A stretch of DNA of 64,000 nt from Leucobacter viscericola (GTDB lineage Bacteria; Actinomycetota; Actinomycetes; Actinomycetales; Microbacteriaceae), in NCBI RefSeq assembly GCF_011299575.1, contig NZ_CP049863.1, forward strand, positions 434,001 through 498,000, in the 5' to 3' direction. The position numbers and the translations under genes were made by a program. Positions within the stretch are counted from its first letter, which is position 1. Every line of letters begins with the position of its first letter. The notes under the pieces were generated by a model. That model did not search any database. It saw nothing but the letters and a program-made list of their open reading frames with translations, and was not told the DNA's origin. Below, one piece after another: positions 42,282 to 51,801 of the stretch.

Positions 42282-43193
42282 TTAGGCGCTTGTGTATTCG
42301 AGGTGATCGCGCGTCAGCGCGAGGTACGCGTCTTCGAGGCTCGCGGTCACCGGGCTGAGCTCGTGCAGTTCGATGCCGTTGCGAGCAGCAATGCCCCCCA
42401 CGGTTGACGCGGTGAGTCCAACCGTCACAAAGCAACCCTCGCTGAGCGGCTCGAGCTGCACCTTGGGGTTGTTGTCAGCGAGCAGCAAAGCGGCAAGCTT
42501 TGCAGCCTCTGGTGTTCTCACCGTGACTCGTTCGCTGCGCCCGTTCGCCACGAACTCGGCAATTGGGGCGTCGGCGACGACCTTCCCCTTGCCCAGCACA
42601 ATCACGTGGTCGGCCGTCTGCGCCATCTCGCTCATCAGGTGACTCGAGAGCAGCACGGTACGACCCTCGGCGGCGAGACCGCGCAGCAGGTGCCGCACCC
42701 AAAGCACACCATCAGGATCGAGCCCGTTCACTGGTTCGTCGAGAATCAGCACGCGAGGGTCACCGAGCAGCGCCGCGGCAATCCCGAGCCGCTGCCCCAT
42801 GCCGAGCGAGAACCCACCAACCCGCTTGCCCGCGACCTCGGAGAGGCCGGTCTGGCCAAGCACCTCGTCGACTCGTTTGTCGGAAATGCCGTGTGTCGCC
42901 GCGAGCGAGCGCAGGTGGCTGCGGGCGCTTCGACCCGGGTGCACACCCTTCGCATCGAGCAGCGCGCCCACCTCGCCCATCGGGGCAGGGAGGTCGCGGT
43001 AGGACTCGCCGTGGACGGTCACTGTGCCCTCGGTCGGCCGATCCAGCCCGAGCATGAGCCGCATGCTCGTCGATTTACCCGCGCCGTTCGGGCCCAGGAA
43101 GCCCGTAACCTTACCCGGGGCGATGGAAAAGCTGATGTTATCGACGGCTCGTTTGCTGCCGTACTGTTTGCTGAGACCGCGTGCCTCGATCAT
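42282..43193 (-). CDS. ABC transporter ATP-binding protein
   Basis: 303 residues of the bacitracin/BcrA-type exporter ATPase family: Walker A GPNGAGKST near 33, signature FSLGMGQR (degenerate for this family, as expected), Walker B VLILDEPVNGLDPDGV and the switch histidine in LLSSHLMSE. Starts the ATPase-permease-kinase-regulator operon. The start is ATG at 43193. Substrate unknown. Confidence 0.93.
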   Translation of the reverse strand: MIEARGLSKQYGSKRAVDNISFSIAPGKVTGFLGPNGAGKSTSMRLMLGLDRPTEGTVTVHGESYRDLPAPMGEVGALLDAKGVHPGRSARSHLRSLAATHGISDKRVDEVLGQTGLSEVAGKRVGGFSLGMGQRLGIAAALLGDPRVLILDEPVNGLDPDGVLWVRHLLRGLAAEGRTVLLSSHLMSEMAQTADHVIVLGKGKVVADAPIAEFVANGRSERVTVRTPEAAKLAALLLADNNPKVQLEPLSEGCFVTVGLTASTVGGIAARNGIELHELSPVTASLEDAYLALTRDHLEYTSA

Positions 43194-43316
43194 GATGTCT
43201 CCCTTTCGTAGTTCGCCGATTGGGGCGATGGTTCCACGCTAGGGATTGGCAGGGGGTCGTCGCGTCAACCCGGGGTGCCGGGGACGGGGTACCTGAGTAC
43301 TATGTTGGGCGCTTCG

Positions 43317-45515
43317 CTAGGACTTCGCAAGGTTGTCGAGCAGGCGCGCTTCTTGCTCACGAGCGATGATCTGGGCAAGGCCCGGAGCATTGGTGAGTTC
43401 GGGATCTTGCTCAAGCAGGGCCGCAGCAACATCACGCGTGTGGGCAATGAGTTCGCCGTGCTCGGCGACACGGAGCAGTCGCAGCGTTGAACGCCCCCCG
43501 GACTGGGCTGTGCCGAGAATATCGCCCTCGCGCCTGAGCGAGAGGTCGACCTCAGCAAGCACAAAACCGTCGGAGGTATCAGCGACGGCGTCAATGCGCT
43601 CGCGAGCGATCGTGCCCTGAGCAGCGGTGGTCATGAGCAGACAGAGCCCGGCGTGCGATCCGCGCCCCACTCGCCCCCTAAGCTGATGCAGCTGCGAGAT
43701 GCCAAATCGGTCGGCATCTCGCACGATCATGATCGTGGCATTGGGCACGTTGACCCCGACCTCGATAACGGTCGTCGCGACGAGCATCTGGATCTTGCCG
43801 TCCGCAAAGTCGCGCATCACGCGGTCTTTGTCGGCGGAGGCCATGCTGCCGGTGAGGGCCTCGATGGTTACGCCAGCAAACTCGGGGCGGGCGCGCAGTT
43901 CTGCGACCGTGTCGGTAACGTTCGCGAGGGGGCGTTTGGGGCCAGCACCGTCTTCGGTCGTTTCGGGCTCGATGCCTTCTTCAGCATCCGACTCTTTTTC
44001 ACTCGCAGAAATCGCGGGGCACACCACATAGATCTGCCTGCCCGCGGCAATATCTTCGGCCGATCGGGCCCACACTCGCGCGGCGCGGTTGGGCATCTCA
44101 AGCTCGGGCACAGTGAATGTCTCAATACCGAGGCGCCCCGGCGGCAGTTCTCGAATCGTGCTCACCTCGAGGTCACCAAACGCGGTCAGGGCGACCGTGC
44201 GCGGAATCGGCGTCGCCGTCATGGCGAGTACGTGCGGCTGGGCTCCCTTGCGCCGGAGCGCTTCGCGCTGCTCGACACCAAAGCGGTGCTGCTCGTCGAC
44301 CACGATCAGGCCAAGGTCGTAGAACGAGACGCCCTCGCTTAACAGCGCGTGTGTGCCAACCGCGATTGCAGCGTTGCCTGAGGCCAGCGACAGCAGCGCG
44401 CGCTTGCGTTCAGCGGTCGGCATGCGCCCGGTGAGCAGAACGGGGGCGATTTCTGCCGTCATATCGGGGCCAAGCGCCTCGGTGATGGAGCGGAAGTGCT
44501 GCGCGGCAAGTACCTCCGTGGGGGCGAGTAGGGCGCTTTGGCCACCGCTCTCGGCGACCTGCAACATAGCGCGAAGCGCGACCAGGGTCTTGCCCGATCC
44601 CACCTCACCCTGCAGCAGTCGGTGCATGGGATGTGGCGCCGCGAGTTCCGCGGCGATGGTCTGCCCGGCACTCGCCTGGTCGCCCGTGAGCTGGAAGGGC
44701 AGTGTGGCGTCAAAACGCTCCAGCTGACCACCGGCTTTGCCGAGTGGCCGAGGTGTGCTCGACTCCTGTGCGGTGCGACGCCGCCGATCTAGCAGCGCCA
44801 ATTGCAGCTCAAACGCCTCCCGAAAACGAAGGCTCTCCCTCGCCCGCTTCCAGTCGGCGTCAGTCTGCGGACGATGCACAAGCTCAAACGCCGGACCGAG
44901 CGCAATCACCTCTTCGGCGTTGCGAATCTCGGCTGGCAACGGGTCTTCTATCGGCCCAAGCGCGTCGAGCGCGAGCCCAACGGCCCGCTGGATGATCCAG
45001 CTGGTCAACTGCGCCGTTGCCGGATAAATCGGCACCGGAGTCTCCGCCCAAGCCAGCGCTGCGGCTTTATCTAGCTGCTCACCGTCTGGCGCATCGTCAC
45101 GGTTCTCAAACAGCTCGTAATCGGGATGCTGCAGCTGCAACTGGTTGCGGTAGGCGCTCACCTTGCCCGCAAAAATTCCGCGACGACCCGCTCGCAGATC
45201 CTTCGCCCGCCAGCCCTGGTTGAAGAACGTGAGCGTCAGCGATCCCGTGCCGTCGGTAATGCGCACCTCAAGAATGCTGCCGCGACGACGCTGCATTGTG
45301 CGCTCTTTCACATCGAGCACCTGCGCCACCACGGTCACGTGCTCTCCGATCGGCAACCCGAGCAGCGGGGTCAACTCGCCGCGACGCGAGTACCGCCTCG
45401 GCACGTGCATCAGCAGATCGCGAACCGTCTCAGCACCAAACGCCTTGGCGAGCGGCTTCGCAGTGCGCGCACCGACCACACCTTCCAGGCGAGTGTCGAG
45501 GGTTGCCGTGCTCAT
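43317..45515 (-). CDS. recG: ATP-dependent DNA helicase RecG
   Basis: 732 residues. An N-terminal wedge (OB-fold) domain is followed by two helicase lobes: Walker A GEVGSGKT, motif II DEQHRFG, ATPIPRT, and motif VI QLRGRVGRG. RecG remodels branched DNA at stalled replication forks. Full length for the family. Divergent from rsmD, 54 bases apart, with no shared long palindrome seen. Confidence 0.96.
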   Translation of the reverse strand: MSTATLDTRLEGVVGARTAKPLAKAFGAETVRDLLMHVPRRYSRRGELTPLLGLPIGEHVTVVAQVLDVKERTMQRRRGSILEVRITDGTGSLTLTFFNQGWRAKDLRAGRRGIFAGKVSAYRNQLQLQHPDYELFENRDDAPDGEQLDKAAALAWAETPVPIYPATAQLTSWIIQRAVGLALDALGPIEDPLPAEIRNAEEVIALGPAFELVHRPQTDADWKRARESLRFREAFELQLALLDRRRRTAQESSTPRPLGKAGGQLERFDATLPFQLTGDQASAGQTIAAELAAPHPMHRLLQGEVGSGKTLVALRAMLQVAESGGQSALLAPTEVLAAQHFRSITEALGPDMTAEIAPVLLTGRMPTAERKRALLSLASGNAAIAVGTHALLSEGVSFYDLGLIVVDEQHRFGVEQREALRRKGAQPHVLAMTATPIPRTVALTAFGDLEVSTIRELPPGRLGIETFTVPELEMPNRAARVWARSAEDIAAGRQIYVVCPAISASEKESDAEEGIEPETTEDGAGPKRPLANVTDTVAELRARPEFAGVTIEALTGSMASADKDRVMRDFADGKIQMLVATTVIEVGVNVPNATIMIVRDADRFGISQLHQLRGRVGRGSHAGLCLLMTTAAQGTIARERIDAVADTSDGFVLAEVDLSLRREGDILGTAQSGGRSTLRLLRVAEHGELIAHTRDVAAALLEQDPELTNAPGLAQIIAREQEARLLDNLAKS

Positions 45516-45569
45516 GAGTCAAGGTTATCGGTGACCACCGACACGGACCCTTCGCGCTACGATTTGTGA

Positions 45570-46160
45570 GTGACCAGAATCATCTCCGGGGCCGCCGGTT
45601 CGCTACGACTTGAGGTGCCAAAGTCGGGCACCCGCCCCACGAGCGACCGCGTGCGCGAGGCCATCTTCTCGACGCTCGACTCCTGGGGGTTCACCGACGG
45701 CACGCGTGTGCTCGATCTCTACGCGGGATCTGGAGCACTCGGACTCGAGGCGCTGAGCCGCGGCGCCTCCGAGGTCGCGCTCGTCGAGAAGCACCCGCAG
45801 GCAGCGCAGATCGTGAGCCGTAACGCCAAGAAGGTACTCGCCGCAATTTCGGGTTCAGGATCACCCGCCCCCAGAGCAGAGGTGCTTCGGCAGTCCGTGC
45901 AGGCGTTTCTTGATGCGGCCCCGCGCGAGGTGCTCTGGGACGTCGCGCTGCTCGATCCCCCCTACGATCTCAGCGAGGCCGAACTCGCGGCGAACCTGAC
46001 CGCGCTGGCGCCGATCCTGACCGATGATGCCGCTGTGCTCGTCGAACGCGACGCGCGCTCCCCCGAGCCCACCTGGCCGGCGGGACTCGCGCTTGTGCGC
46101 AGGAAGGCCTACGGCGACACCGTTCTGTGGTGGGCGGAGCGCTCCGAGCGGGTGGAGTAG
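45570..46160 (+). CDS. rsmD: 16S rRNA (guanine966-N2)-methyltransferase
   Basis: 196 residues. Starts VTRIISGAAGSLRLEVPK, and shows the S-adenosylmethionine motif LDLYAGSGALGLEALSRGA and the catalytic DPPYD. It methylates G966 of 16S rRNA. GTG start at 45570. In many relatives rsmD is on the same strand as recG and coaD; here it is divergent, suggesting a local inversion. 252 bases follow before gabD and hold only the gabD terminator. Confidence 0.94.
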   Translation: MTRIISGAAGSLRLEVPKSGTRPTSDRVREAIFSTLDSWGFTDGTRVLDLYAGSGALGLEALSRGASEVALVEKHPQAAQIVSRNAKKVLAAISGSGSPAPRAEVLRQSVQAFLDAAPREVLWDVALLDPPYDLSEAELAANLTALAPILTDDAAVLVERDARSPEPTWPAGLALVRRKAYGDTVLWWAERSERVE

Positions 46161-46364
46161 CGGGCAAGCCGGCCGTCGAGCCCCAGCTCCAGCCAGCCCC
46201 AGCCAGCCACTCGAGGCAAGGAAACTGACGAACGGCAAGGATGCGCGCGGTCGCTTTTCCTTGCCTCTGGTGAGTATCTTTGCCACGAGTGGGACTGACA
46301 ACCGCAAATGCAGGCTACTGCCGCGAATTCTCCAGGCTATCTGCGAAAGTCTCCCAAACACACA

Positions 46365-46394
46365 GGGGCCCGAGATCCGCAGATCCCGAGCCCC
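46365..46394 (-). terminator. Terminator of the gabTD operon
   Basis: Arms 46365-46377 and 46382-46394 pair over 13 bp around a four-base loop. The two non-Watson-Crick pairs are G-U only on the minus strand (they are mismatches on the plus strand), which supports its use downstream of gabD. A T-rich tract (TGTGTGTTTG) follows on that strand. Confidence 0.8.
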
Positions 46395-46412
46395 TCTGTC
46401 TAGCAGCGCAGA

Positions 46413-47882
46413 CTAGGTGCGCGGCATCAGGGTGTACTTGGTCGAGAGGAACTCGTGGATCCCCTCGAAGCCACCCTCACGGCCGATACCCGACTGCTTG
46501 AGGCCACCGAAGGGAGCCGCAGCGTTCGAGACGAGGCCCGTGTTGAGGCCCATCATGCCGCTCTCGAGCTTCTCGATCATGCGCTGACCACGGTGGATGT
46601 TCTCGGTGAACACGTAGCTCACGAGACCGTACTCGGTGTTATTCGCGATCTCGACAGCTTCATCTTCTGTCGAGAAGCGGATGATGCCGAGCACGGGTCC
46701 GAAGATCTCCTCGCGCATGATGGCCGACTGCGGGCTGAGCTTGTCGATGACGGTCGGCTGGAAGAAGTTGCCGGGTCCGTCGATCGTCTCGCCACCGGTG
46801 ACGATGGTCGCGCCGGTCTCGATGGCGTCTGCCACGAGACGAGCGGTGTTCGAGACTGCCTTGCCGTCGACGAGAGCGCCGATGTCGTTGCCCTCTTCAG
46901 CGCCGCGACCGATGGTCATGGCGGCGACCTTCTCGCCAACACGACGAGCGAACTCGTCAGCGACCGACTCGTGCACGATGATGCGGTTTGCCGCGGTGCA
47001 GGCCTGGCCGATGTTGCGGAACTTCGCGAGCAGCGCACCCTCGACCGCACGGTCGAGATCCGCGTCTTCGAAGACAACGAACGGGGCGTTGCCACCGAGC
47101 TCCATCGAGGTGCGCAGCACGTTCTGAGCCGCTGCCTCGAGCAGCTTCACGCCAACCGGGGTTGAGCCGGTGAACGAGAGCTTGCGCAGGCGCGAGTCCG
47201 AGAGCAGCGCGCTCGACTGAGCGCTCGACTTCGACGTTGCGACAACGTTCACGACACCAGCCGGCACGCCAGCCTCTTCGAGCAGCTGCGCGAAGAAGAT
47301 GGTGGTCAACGGGGTGAGCGCTGCGGGCTTGATGACGACGGTGCAGCCAGCTGCGAGTGCCGGAGCAATCTTGCGGGTTGCCATCGCGAGCGGGAAGTTC
47401 CACGGCGTGATGAAGTAGCAGGGACCAACCGGGATGTGCGAGACAACCATGTTGCCGGTGCCCTCGGGGTTCTCGCGGTAGTCGCCGCGCACGCGCACAG
47501 CCTCTTCCGAGAACCAGCGCAAGAACTCGCCACCGTAGTTGACCTCACCGCGTGCCTCGGCGATGGGCTTGCCCATCTCCATCGACATCAGCAGCGCGAA
47601 GTCTTCCTTGCGCTCCATGAGCAGGTCGAAGGCGCGGCGCAGAATGTTCGAGCGCTCGCGGGTCGGGGTGTTTGCCCAGGCGTCCTGAGCAGCAACCGCT
47701 GCGTCGAGGGCGCGCACTGCGTCTTCAACGGTCGCGTCTGCGATCGACTTGATGGTCTCGCCGGTTGCGGGATCCTGCACGTCAAGGGTTGCCCCCGAGG
47801 TGGAGGGCTCCCACTTGCCGCCGATGCCGAGGCCGGACTGCACGCTGTCGAGCAGCGCCTGTTCGTTGGGCTTCAAAGCCAT
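46413..47882 (-). CDS. gabD: NAD(P)-dependent succinate-semialdehyde dehydrogenase
   Basis: 489 residues of the aldehyde dehydrogenase family: NAD-binding [11 protein letters not shown], the catalytic glutamate region [14 protein letters not shown], and the catalytic cysteine in [10 protein letters not shown]. Oxidises succinate semialdehyde, the product of GabT, to succinate. ATG at 47882 with AAAGGA at 47892-47897 upstream is chosen. Cotranscribed with gabT, which lies upstream, across a short gap with a hairpin. Confidence 0.92.
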   Translation of the reverse strand: MALKPNEQALLDSVQSGLGIGGKWEPSTSGATLDVQDPATGETIKSIADATVEDAVRALDAAVAAQDAWANTPTRERSNILRRAFDLLMERKEDFALLMSMEMGKPIAEARGEVNYGGEFLRWFSEEAVRVRGDYRENPEGTGNMVVSHIPVGPCYFITPWNFPLAMATRKIAPALAAGCTVVIKPAALTPLTTIFFAQLLEEAGVPAGVVNVVATSKSSAQSSALLSDSRLRKLSFTGSTPVGVKLLEAAAQNVLRTSMELGGNAPFVVFEDADLDRAVEGALLAKFRNIGQACTAANRIIVHESVADEFARRVGEKVAAMTIGRGAEEGNDIGALVDGKAVSNTARLVADAIETGATIVTGGETIDGPGNFFQPTVIDKLSPQSAIMREEIFGPVLGIIRFSTEDEAVEIANNTEYGLVSYVFTENIHRGQRMIEKLESGMMGLNTGLVSNAAAPFGGLKQSGIGREGGFEGIHEFLSTKYTLMPRT

Positions 47883-47910
47883 GATCAATGTCCTTTCAAA
47901 ACTTCAATGG

Positions 47911-47941
47911 ATCCTGCGACTCGCTAGCGCTCACGCAGGAT
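47911..47941 (-). other. Intercistronic hairpin between gabT and gabD
   Basis: ATCCTGCG at 47911-47918 pairs with 47934-47941; the loop contains the self-complementary CGCTAGCG. It lies in the 74-base gap and may tune the ratio of GabT to GabD or protect the upstream message. Confidence 0.5.
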
Positions 47942-47956
47942 GACCGACGTCGTCGA

Positions 47957-49294
47957 TCAGTTGGCAGCCAGTGCGTCTGCGACGACCTGCAGGCCCTCGC
48001 GCAGCAGCTCGTCGGAGATCGAGAGCGGCGGCAGGAAGCGCACGACGTTGCCGTAGGTGCCACAGGTGAGCACGATGACACCCTGCTCGCCAGCCTGCTT
48101 TGCGATTGCACCGGTGAGGGCAGCGTTCGGGTTCTTCGAACCGGACTCAACGAACTCAATCGCCTTCAGCGCACCGCGACCGCGGATCTCGCCGATGCGA
48201 TCATCGTTCTTTGCGATCTCGCCGAAAAACTCATCGATGATCGCGCCGATCTCGCGGGCGCGCTCGGTGAGGTTTTCCTTCTCGTAAGTGTCGATCGTTG
48301 CGAGTGCAGCTGCACAGGCGATCGGGCTACCCGCGTAGGTGCCACCGAGGCCACCCGCGTGTGCGGAGTCCATGATCTCGGCGCGGCCGGTCACAGCCGA
48401 CAGCGGCAGGCCGCCAGCGATGCCCTTAGCGGTGGTGACCATGTCGGGCACAACACCCTCGTGGTTCGCAGCGAACAGGTCGCCGGTACGAGCGAAGCCG
48501 GTCTGCACCTCGTCGAGGATGAAGACAACGTTGTTCTCGGTTGCCCACGCCTGCAGTGCGGGCAGGAAGCCCTCTGCGGGAGCAATGAAGCCACCCTCAC
48601 CCTGGATGGGCTCGATGATGATCGCAGCGAGGTTACCCGCGCCGACCTGCTTCTCGATCTGGGTCAGTGCAACCTTGGCTGCCTCTGCGCCGGAGAGTCC
48701 GTCGCGGAAGGGGTACGAGGTGGGAACGCGGTAGACCTCGGGAGCGAAGGGACCGAAACCATCTTTGTAGGGGATGTTCTTCGCGGTCATGCCCATGGTC
48801 AGGTTCGTGCGACCGTGGTAAGCGTGGTCGAAGACAACAACGCCGTTCTTCTTGGTGAAGTGGCGAGCGATCTTGATCGCGTTCTCAACAGCCTCGGCGC
48901 CCGAGTTGAAGAGAGCCGAGCGCTTCTCGTGATCGCCGGGGGTCAGCTCGTTGAGCTTCTCTGCAACCTTAACGTAGCCGTCGTAGGGGGTCACGGTGAA
49001 GCAGGTGTGCGTGAACGCCTGCACCTGGTTGATGACGGCCTCAACAACGGCGGGAGCCGAGTTGCCAACACCGGTCACGGCGATGCCGGAGCCGAGGTCG
49101 ATCAGCGAGTTGCCGTCAGCATCAACCATGACGCCACCGCCAGCAGCAACGATCGAAACGGGAAGTGCGACACCGACACCAGCTGCAACGGCGGCGTTCT
49201 TACGGGCCATCATCTCCTGCGACTTGGGGCCGGGGATCGAGGTAACGAGCTTGCGCTCCTGCGGAAGCGAGGGGCCGCCGACAAGTTCAGTCAT
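47957..49294 (-). CDS. gabT: 4-aminobutyrate--2-oxoglutarate transaminase
   Basis: 445 residues, a class III aminotransferase. The PLP region shows FILDEVQTGFARTG and the Schiff-base lysine in VTTAKGIAGGLPLSAV. It converts GABA and 2-oxoglutarate to succinate semialdehyde and glutamate. First gene of the gabT-gabD operon; it faces a PucR-type regulator gene across a 170-base gap with an 11-bp inverted repeat. Start ATG at 49294 with AAAGGAG upstream. Confidence 0.94.
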   Translation of the reverse strand: MTELVGGPSLPQERKLVTSIPGPKSQEMMARKNAAVAAGVGVALPVSIVAAGGGVMVDADGNSLIDLGSGIAVTGVGNSAPAVVEAVINQVQAFTHTCFTVTPYDGYVKVAEKLNELTPGDHEKRSALFNSGAEAVENAIKIARHFTKKNGVVVFDHAYHGRTNLTMGMTAKNIPYKDGFGPFAPEVYRVPTSYPFRDGLSGAEAAKVALTQIEKQVGAGNLAAIIIEPIQGEGGFIAPAEGFLPALQAWATENNVVFILDEVQTGFARTGDLFAANHEGVVPDMVTTAKGIAGGLPLSAVTGRAEIMDSAHAGGLGGTYAGSPIACAAALATIDTYEKENLTERAREIGAIIDEFFGEIAKNDDRIGEIRGRGALKAIEFVESGSKNPNAALTGAIAKQAGEQGVIVLTCGTYGNVVRFLPPLSISDELLREGLQVVADALAAN

Positions 49295-49386
49295 GGAGTT
49301 CTCCTTTAAGTGAGGGGGTGAGCACGGAGCCGGTTATGCGACCCAATGCGGTACCGGATCAGCCTAGCCGCAGACACTGAACCCGA

Positions 49387-49448
49387 GCCGTGCCAGAATG
49401 GAGTCAACCAGATAAGAGTTTCACCACTCTGGCACGGCGTGTTTTGCG
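49387..49448. promoter_or_regulatory. Inverted-repeat operator candidate in the gabT/pucR gap
   Basis: GCCGTGCCAGA at 49387-49397 and its exact reverse complement at 49438-49448 form 11-bp perfect arms separated by 40 bases. The arm centres are 51 bp apart, five helical turns. It is placed between the two divergent start codons and is the best candidate site for the PucR-type regulator. Confidence 0.6.
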
Positions 49449-49464
49449 ACATTCGAGGGGAATT

Positions 49465-51072
49465 ATGGATCAGGTTTCACCGCGCACAGAGGCAGCCCAT
49501 CTCGCGAGCCTCAGCGGATCCACTTACCCCACCATCGAGCTGGGTGAGCTGCTGCACCAATACACCCTGAGCCTCGTGATTATCGCGGGCGCGGGCGAAG
49601 ACACCGAGACGCGCCCCGTGCGCTGGGTACACAGCAGCGAGCTCGAAGATCCCACCCCCTTCCTGCCACCTCGCACAGTGTTGCTCACCACCGGCGCGCG
49701 CTTCTCCGACATCGCCGATCAGCGGGCCGCCGATGCCTACGTCCAGCGCCTCATTGACGCGGACACCACGGCGCTCGGCATCGCCGTCGGACTGCACTGG
49801 GACCGTGTGCCCGCAACCTTTGTGAGCGCGTGCGACCGACTCGGACTCCCCCTCTTCCGCGTCCCGTACGACACCTCGTTCATCGCGGTCGTGCAGGCCG
49901 CCGCCAGGCTCCTTGACGCTCGCCTGCGCGAGCGTGACATCTGGGCCCTCGACTCGCAGCGCGCCGTCACCAACGCCTCGATGCACCGCAACGGGCTTGG
50001 TGCCGCGATCCGCGAGGCCGCTTCACGCCTCGGTAGGTGGGTCGGGATCACGGACCGCTCTGGCCGACTCATCGAGTTTGCGCCGCAATCGGCGAGATCA
50101 CGGGTGCAGCCCGAGTGGGTTCGCCGCGAGACCCGCCGCCTGATCGAGCGGGGTGTAAGCTCGGGGCGCATCGGCACCGCGAGCGGAGATGAGGGTGAGG
50201 CTGGGCCCGGCATCCAGATGCAAACCCTCGGGCGAGACGGCCGAGTGCTCGGAGTGCTTGTTGTCGAAGACCATGGTGCCCCAGATCACGCGGAACGCGC
50301 CCTGCTCGGCCTCGTCGCCGCGCTCGCCACCGTGCAGTTGGAACACAGGAGTGGAATCGGCACCGCCGCAGCCACGCTACGCACGGCAATTGTGCAGCTC
50401 CTCATCGCCCAGGATCTTCCACTTGCCGAGAAACTCGCCGCGGGGGTGCTGGCGCGCGTACCACGGGAGCCGGTCGTTGCGATCCGATTAGCACCCCAGG
50501 AAGGCGTGACCTCTTCGTTCGCGCAGGATCTCGAGTCCCTCGACGCGGGCAGCCCCGGGCTGATTCGCGCCACCCTCGAAGACGGCCCCGTGATCCTCGC
50601 GGAGACCAGACATCTCCCCGCTTTGCGCCGATTGCTGCTCGCGTACCGCGTGCCAACCGGGGTGTCGGATCGCGGACCTTTGACCGAACTCCCCCGGTTG
50701 CTCAGCGAGGCGAACCGCGCGCTCGAGCATTCCCTAGCCAACGATGCCGATGCACCGGTTGATTATGTGCCTGCGCTGCACGACGGAGTGCTTCATCTAC
50801 TGGAGGATCACCCGGAAGCGGTGCAACGGGCGTCTGGGCTGCTGGCCCCCATCCGCAACCACGATCAACGCCACGGCGACAGTATCGAGGCAAGCCTGCG
50901 TACGTGGCTGGCCCACCACGGCCAAACCAGTCCCGCGGCGGCCGAGCTGGGAGTACACCGCCACACACTGCGCGCGCGAGTGCAGACCGCAGCGAACCTG
51001 CTGCAGAGTGATCTCGACTCCCCCGACACGCGAGCCGAGCTGTGGGCCGCGCTGCGACTACTTGACGGGTGA
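49465..51072 (+). CDS. PucR-family transcriptional regulator, probable GABA operon regulator
   Basis: 535 residues. N-terminal PucR domain (about 15-135), a middle region, and a C-terminal helix-turn-helix (TSPAAAELGVHRHTLRARVQTA) of the HTH_30/PucR type. ATG at 49465 has GAGGGGA upstream and is preferred over GTG/ATG further up. Divergent from gabT; PucR-type activators of GABA use (GabR of Corynebacterium) have the same arrangement. The ligand is probably GABA or succinate semialdehyde, by analogy only. Confidence 0.9.
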   Translation: MDQVSPRTEAAHLASLSGSTYPTIELGELLHQYTLSLVIIAGAGEDTETRPVRWVHSSELEDPTPFLPPRTVLLTTGARFSDIADQRAADAYVQRLIDADTTALGIAVGLHWDRVPATFVSACDRLGLPLFRVPYDTSFIAVVQAAARLLDARLRERDIWALDSQRAVTNASMHRNGLGAAIREAASRLGRWVGITDRSGRLIEFAPQSARSRVQPEWVRRETRRLIERGVSSGRIGTASGDEGEAGPGIQMQTLGRDGRVLGVLVVEDHGAPDHAERALLGLVAALATVQLEHRSGIGTAAATLRTAIVQLLIAQDLPLAEKLAAGVLARVPREPVVAIRLAPQEGVTSSFAQDLESLDAGSPGLIRATLEDGPVILAETRHLPALRRLLLAYRVPTGVSDRGPLTELPRLLSEANRALEHSLANDADAPVDYVPALHDGVLHLLEDHPEAVQRASGLLAPIRNHDQRHGDSIEASLRTWLAHHGQTSPAAAELGVHRHTLRARVQTAANLLQSDLDSPDTRAELWAALRLLDG

Positions 51073-51111
51073 GCTCTGTAGTAGCAATAATGCGTGCGAT
51101 AGTCTCGCAGC

Positions 51112-51801
51112 GTGGAACACGTCACTCTCGAGCGGCCCCGCCTCCTGCAAAATCTAGGGATCCGTGGCCTTGATTACGCGTGGGCAATTCGCACCATCAC
51201 TCAGGGTCTGGCACGCAATGAGGTACCGGCTGAATACCGCCGCGGGAATAAGCCTCCCGTTTTGATCCTCCCCGGAGTGCTTGAGAACTGGACGATGATG
51301 CGCTCGATCGCAGACAGGCTCAATAAAAACGGGCACCCGATTCACGTGTTACTCACCCTCAAACGCAACACCGTTTCGATTGAGACCGGTGCGGAGCTTG
51401 CCGAGGACTATCTCAGGGACCACAATCTGAGCGATGTGCTTGTCGTTGCGCACAGCAAAGGCGGATTGATCGCAAAACAGTTGCTGTCGGGAGAAGCTAG
51501 CGACCGCGTGCGCAAGGTGATCACCATCGCGACGCCCTACGCTGGGTCTTCGCTCGCGACCTGGTTTCCCTCACGCACAATTCGCGCGTTGCGCCCCAGC
51601 GATCCCACGATTCTCAGACTTTCATCGCGAACTGTTCAGAACGACCGCATCGTCTCAATATTTCCGAGGTTTGACCCGCATATTCCGAGCGGATCAAGCC
51701 TGCTCGGGGCCACCAACGTTCCTGTTTCTGATGCCGGTCATTTCCGCATTCTCGACTCCTCAGAGGTCATCGAAGCGACATTGAGCGCCGCGGACTACTG
51801 A
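51112..51801 (+). CDS. Alpha/beta-hydrolase, lipase-like
   Basis: 229 residues. The strand-nucleophile turn is LVVAHSKGGLIAKQLLSG, a variant of GxSxG (A-H-S-K-G). ILPGVLENW near residue 50 could supply the oxyanion hole, and the final histidine could be in DAGHFRIL. Resembles triacylglycerol-lipase-like esterases. GTG start at 51112. Its last bases overlap the end of thiL (convergent). Substrate unknown. Confidence 0.78.
   Translation: MEHVTLERPRLLQNLGIRGLDYAWAIRTITQGLARNEVPAEYRRGNKPPVLILPGVLENWTMMRSIADRLNKNGHPIHVLLTLKRNTVSIETGAELAEDYLRDHNLSDVLVVAHSKGGLIAKQLLSGEASDRVRKVITIATPYAGSSLATWFPSRTIRALRPSDPTILRLSSRTVQNDRIVSIFPRFDPHIPSGSSLLGATNVPVSDAGHFRILDSSEVIEATLSAADY

Noticed and set aside
47888..49309. 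A 473-codon plus-strand frame opposite gabT
   Set aside because: gabT on the other strand is a clear full-length enzyme; the opposite frame has no known motifs.
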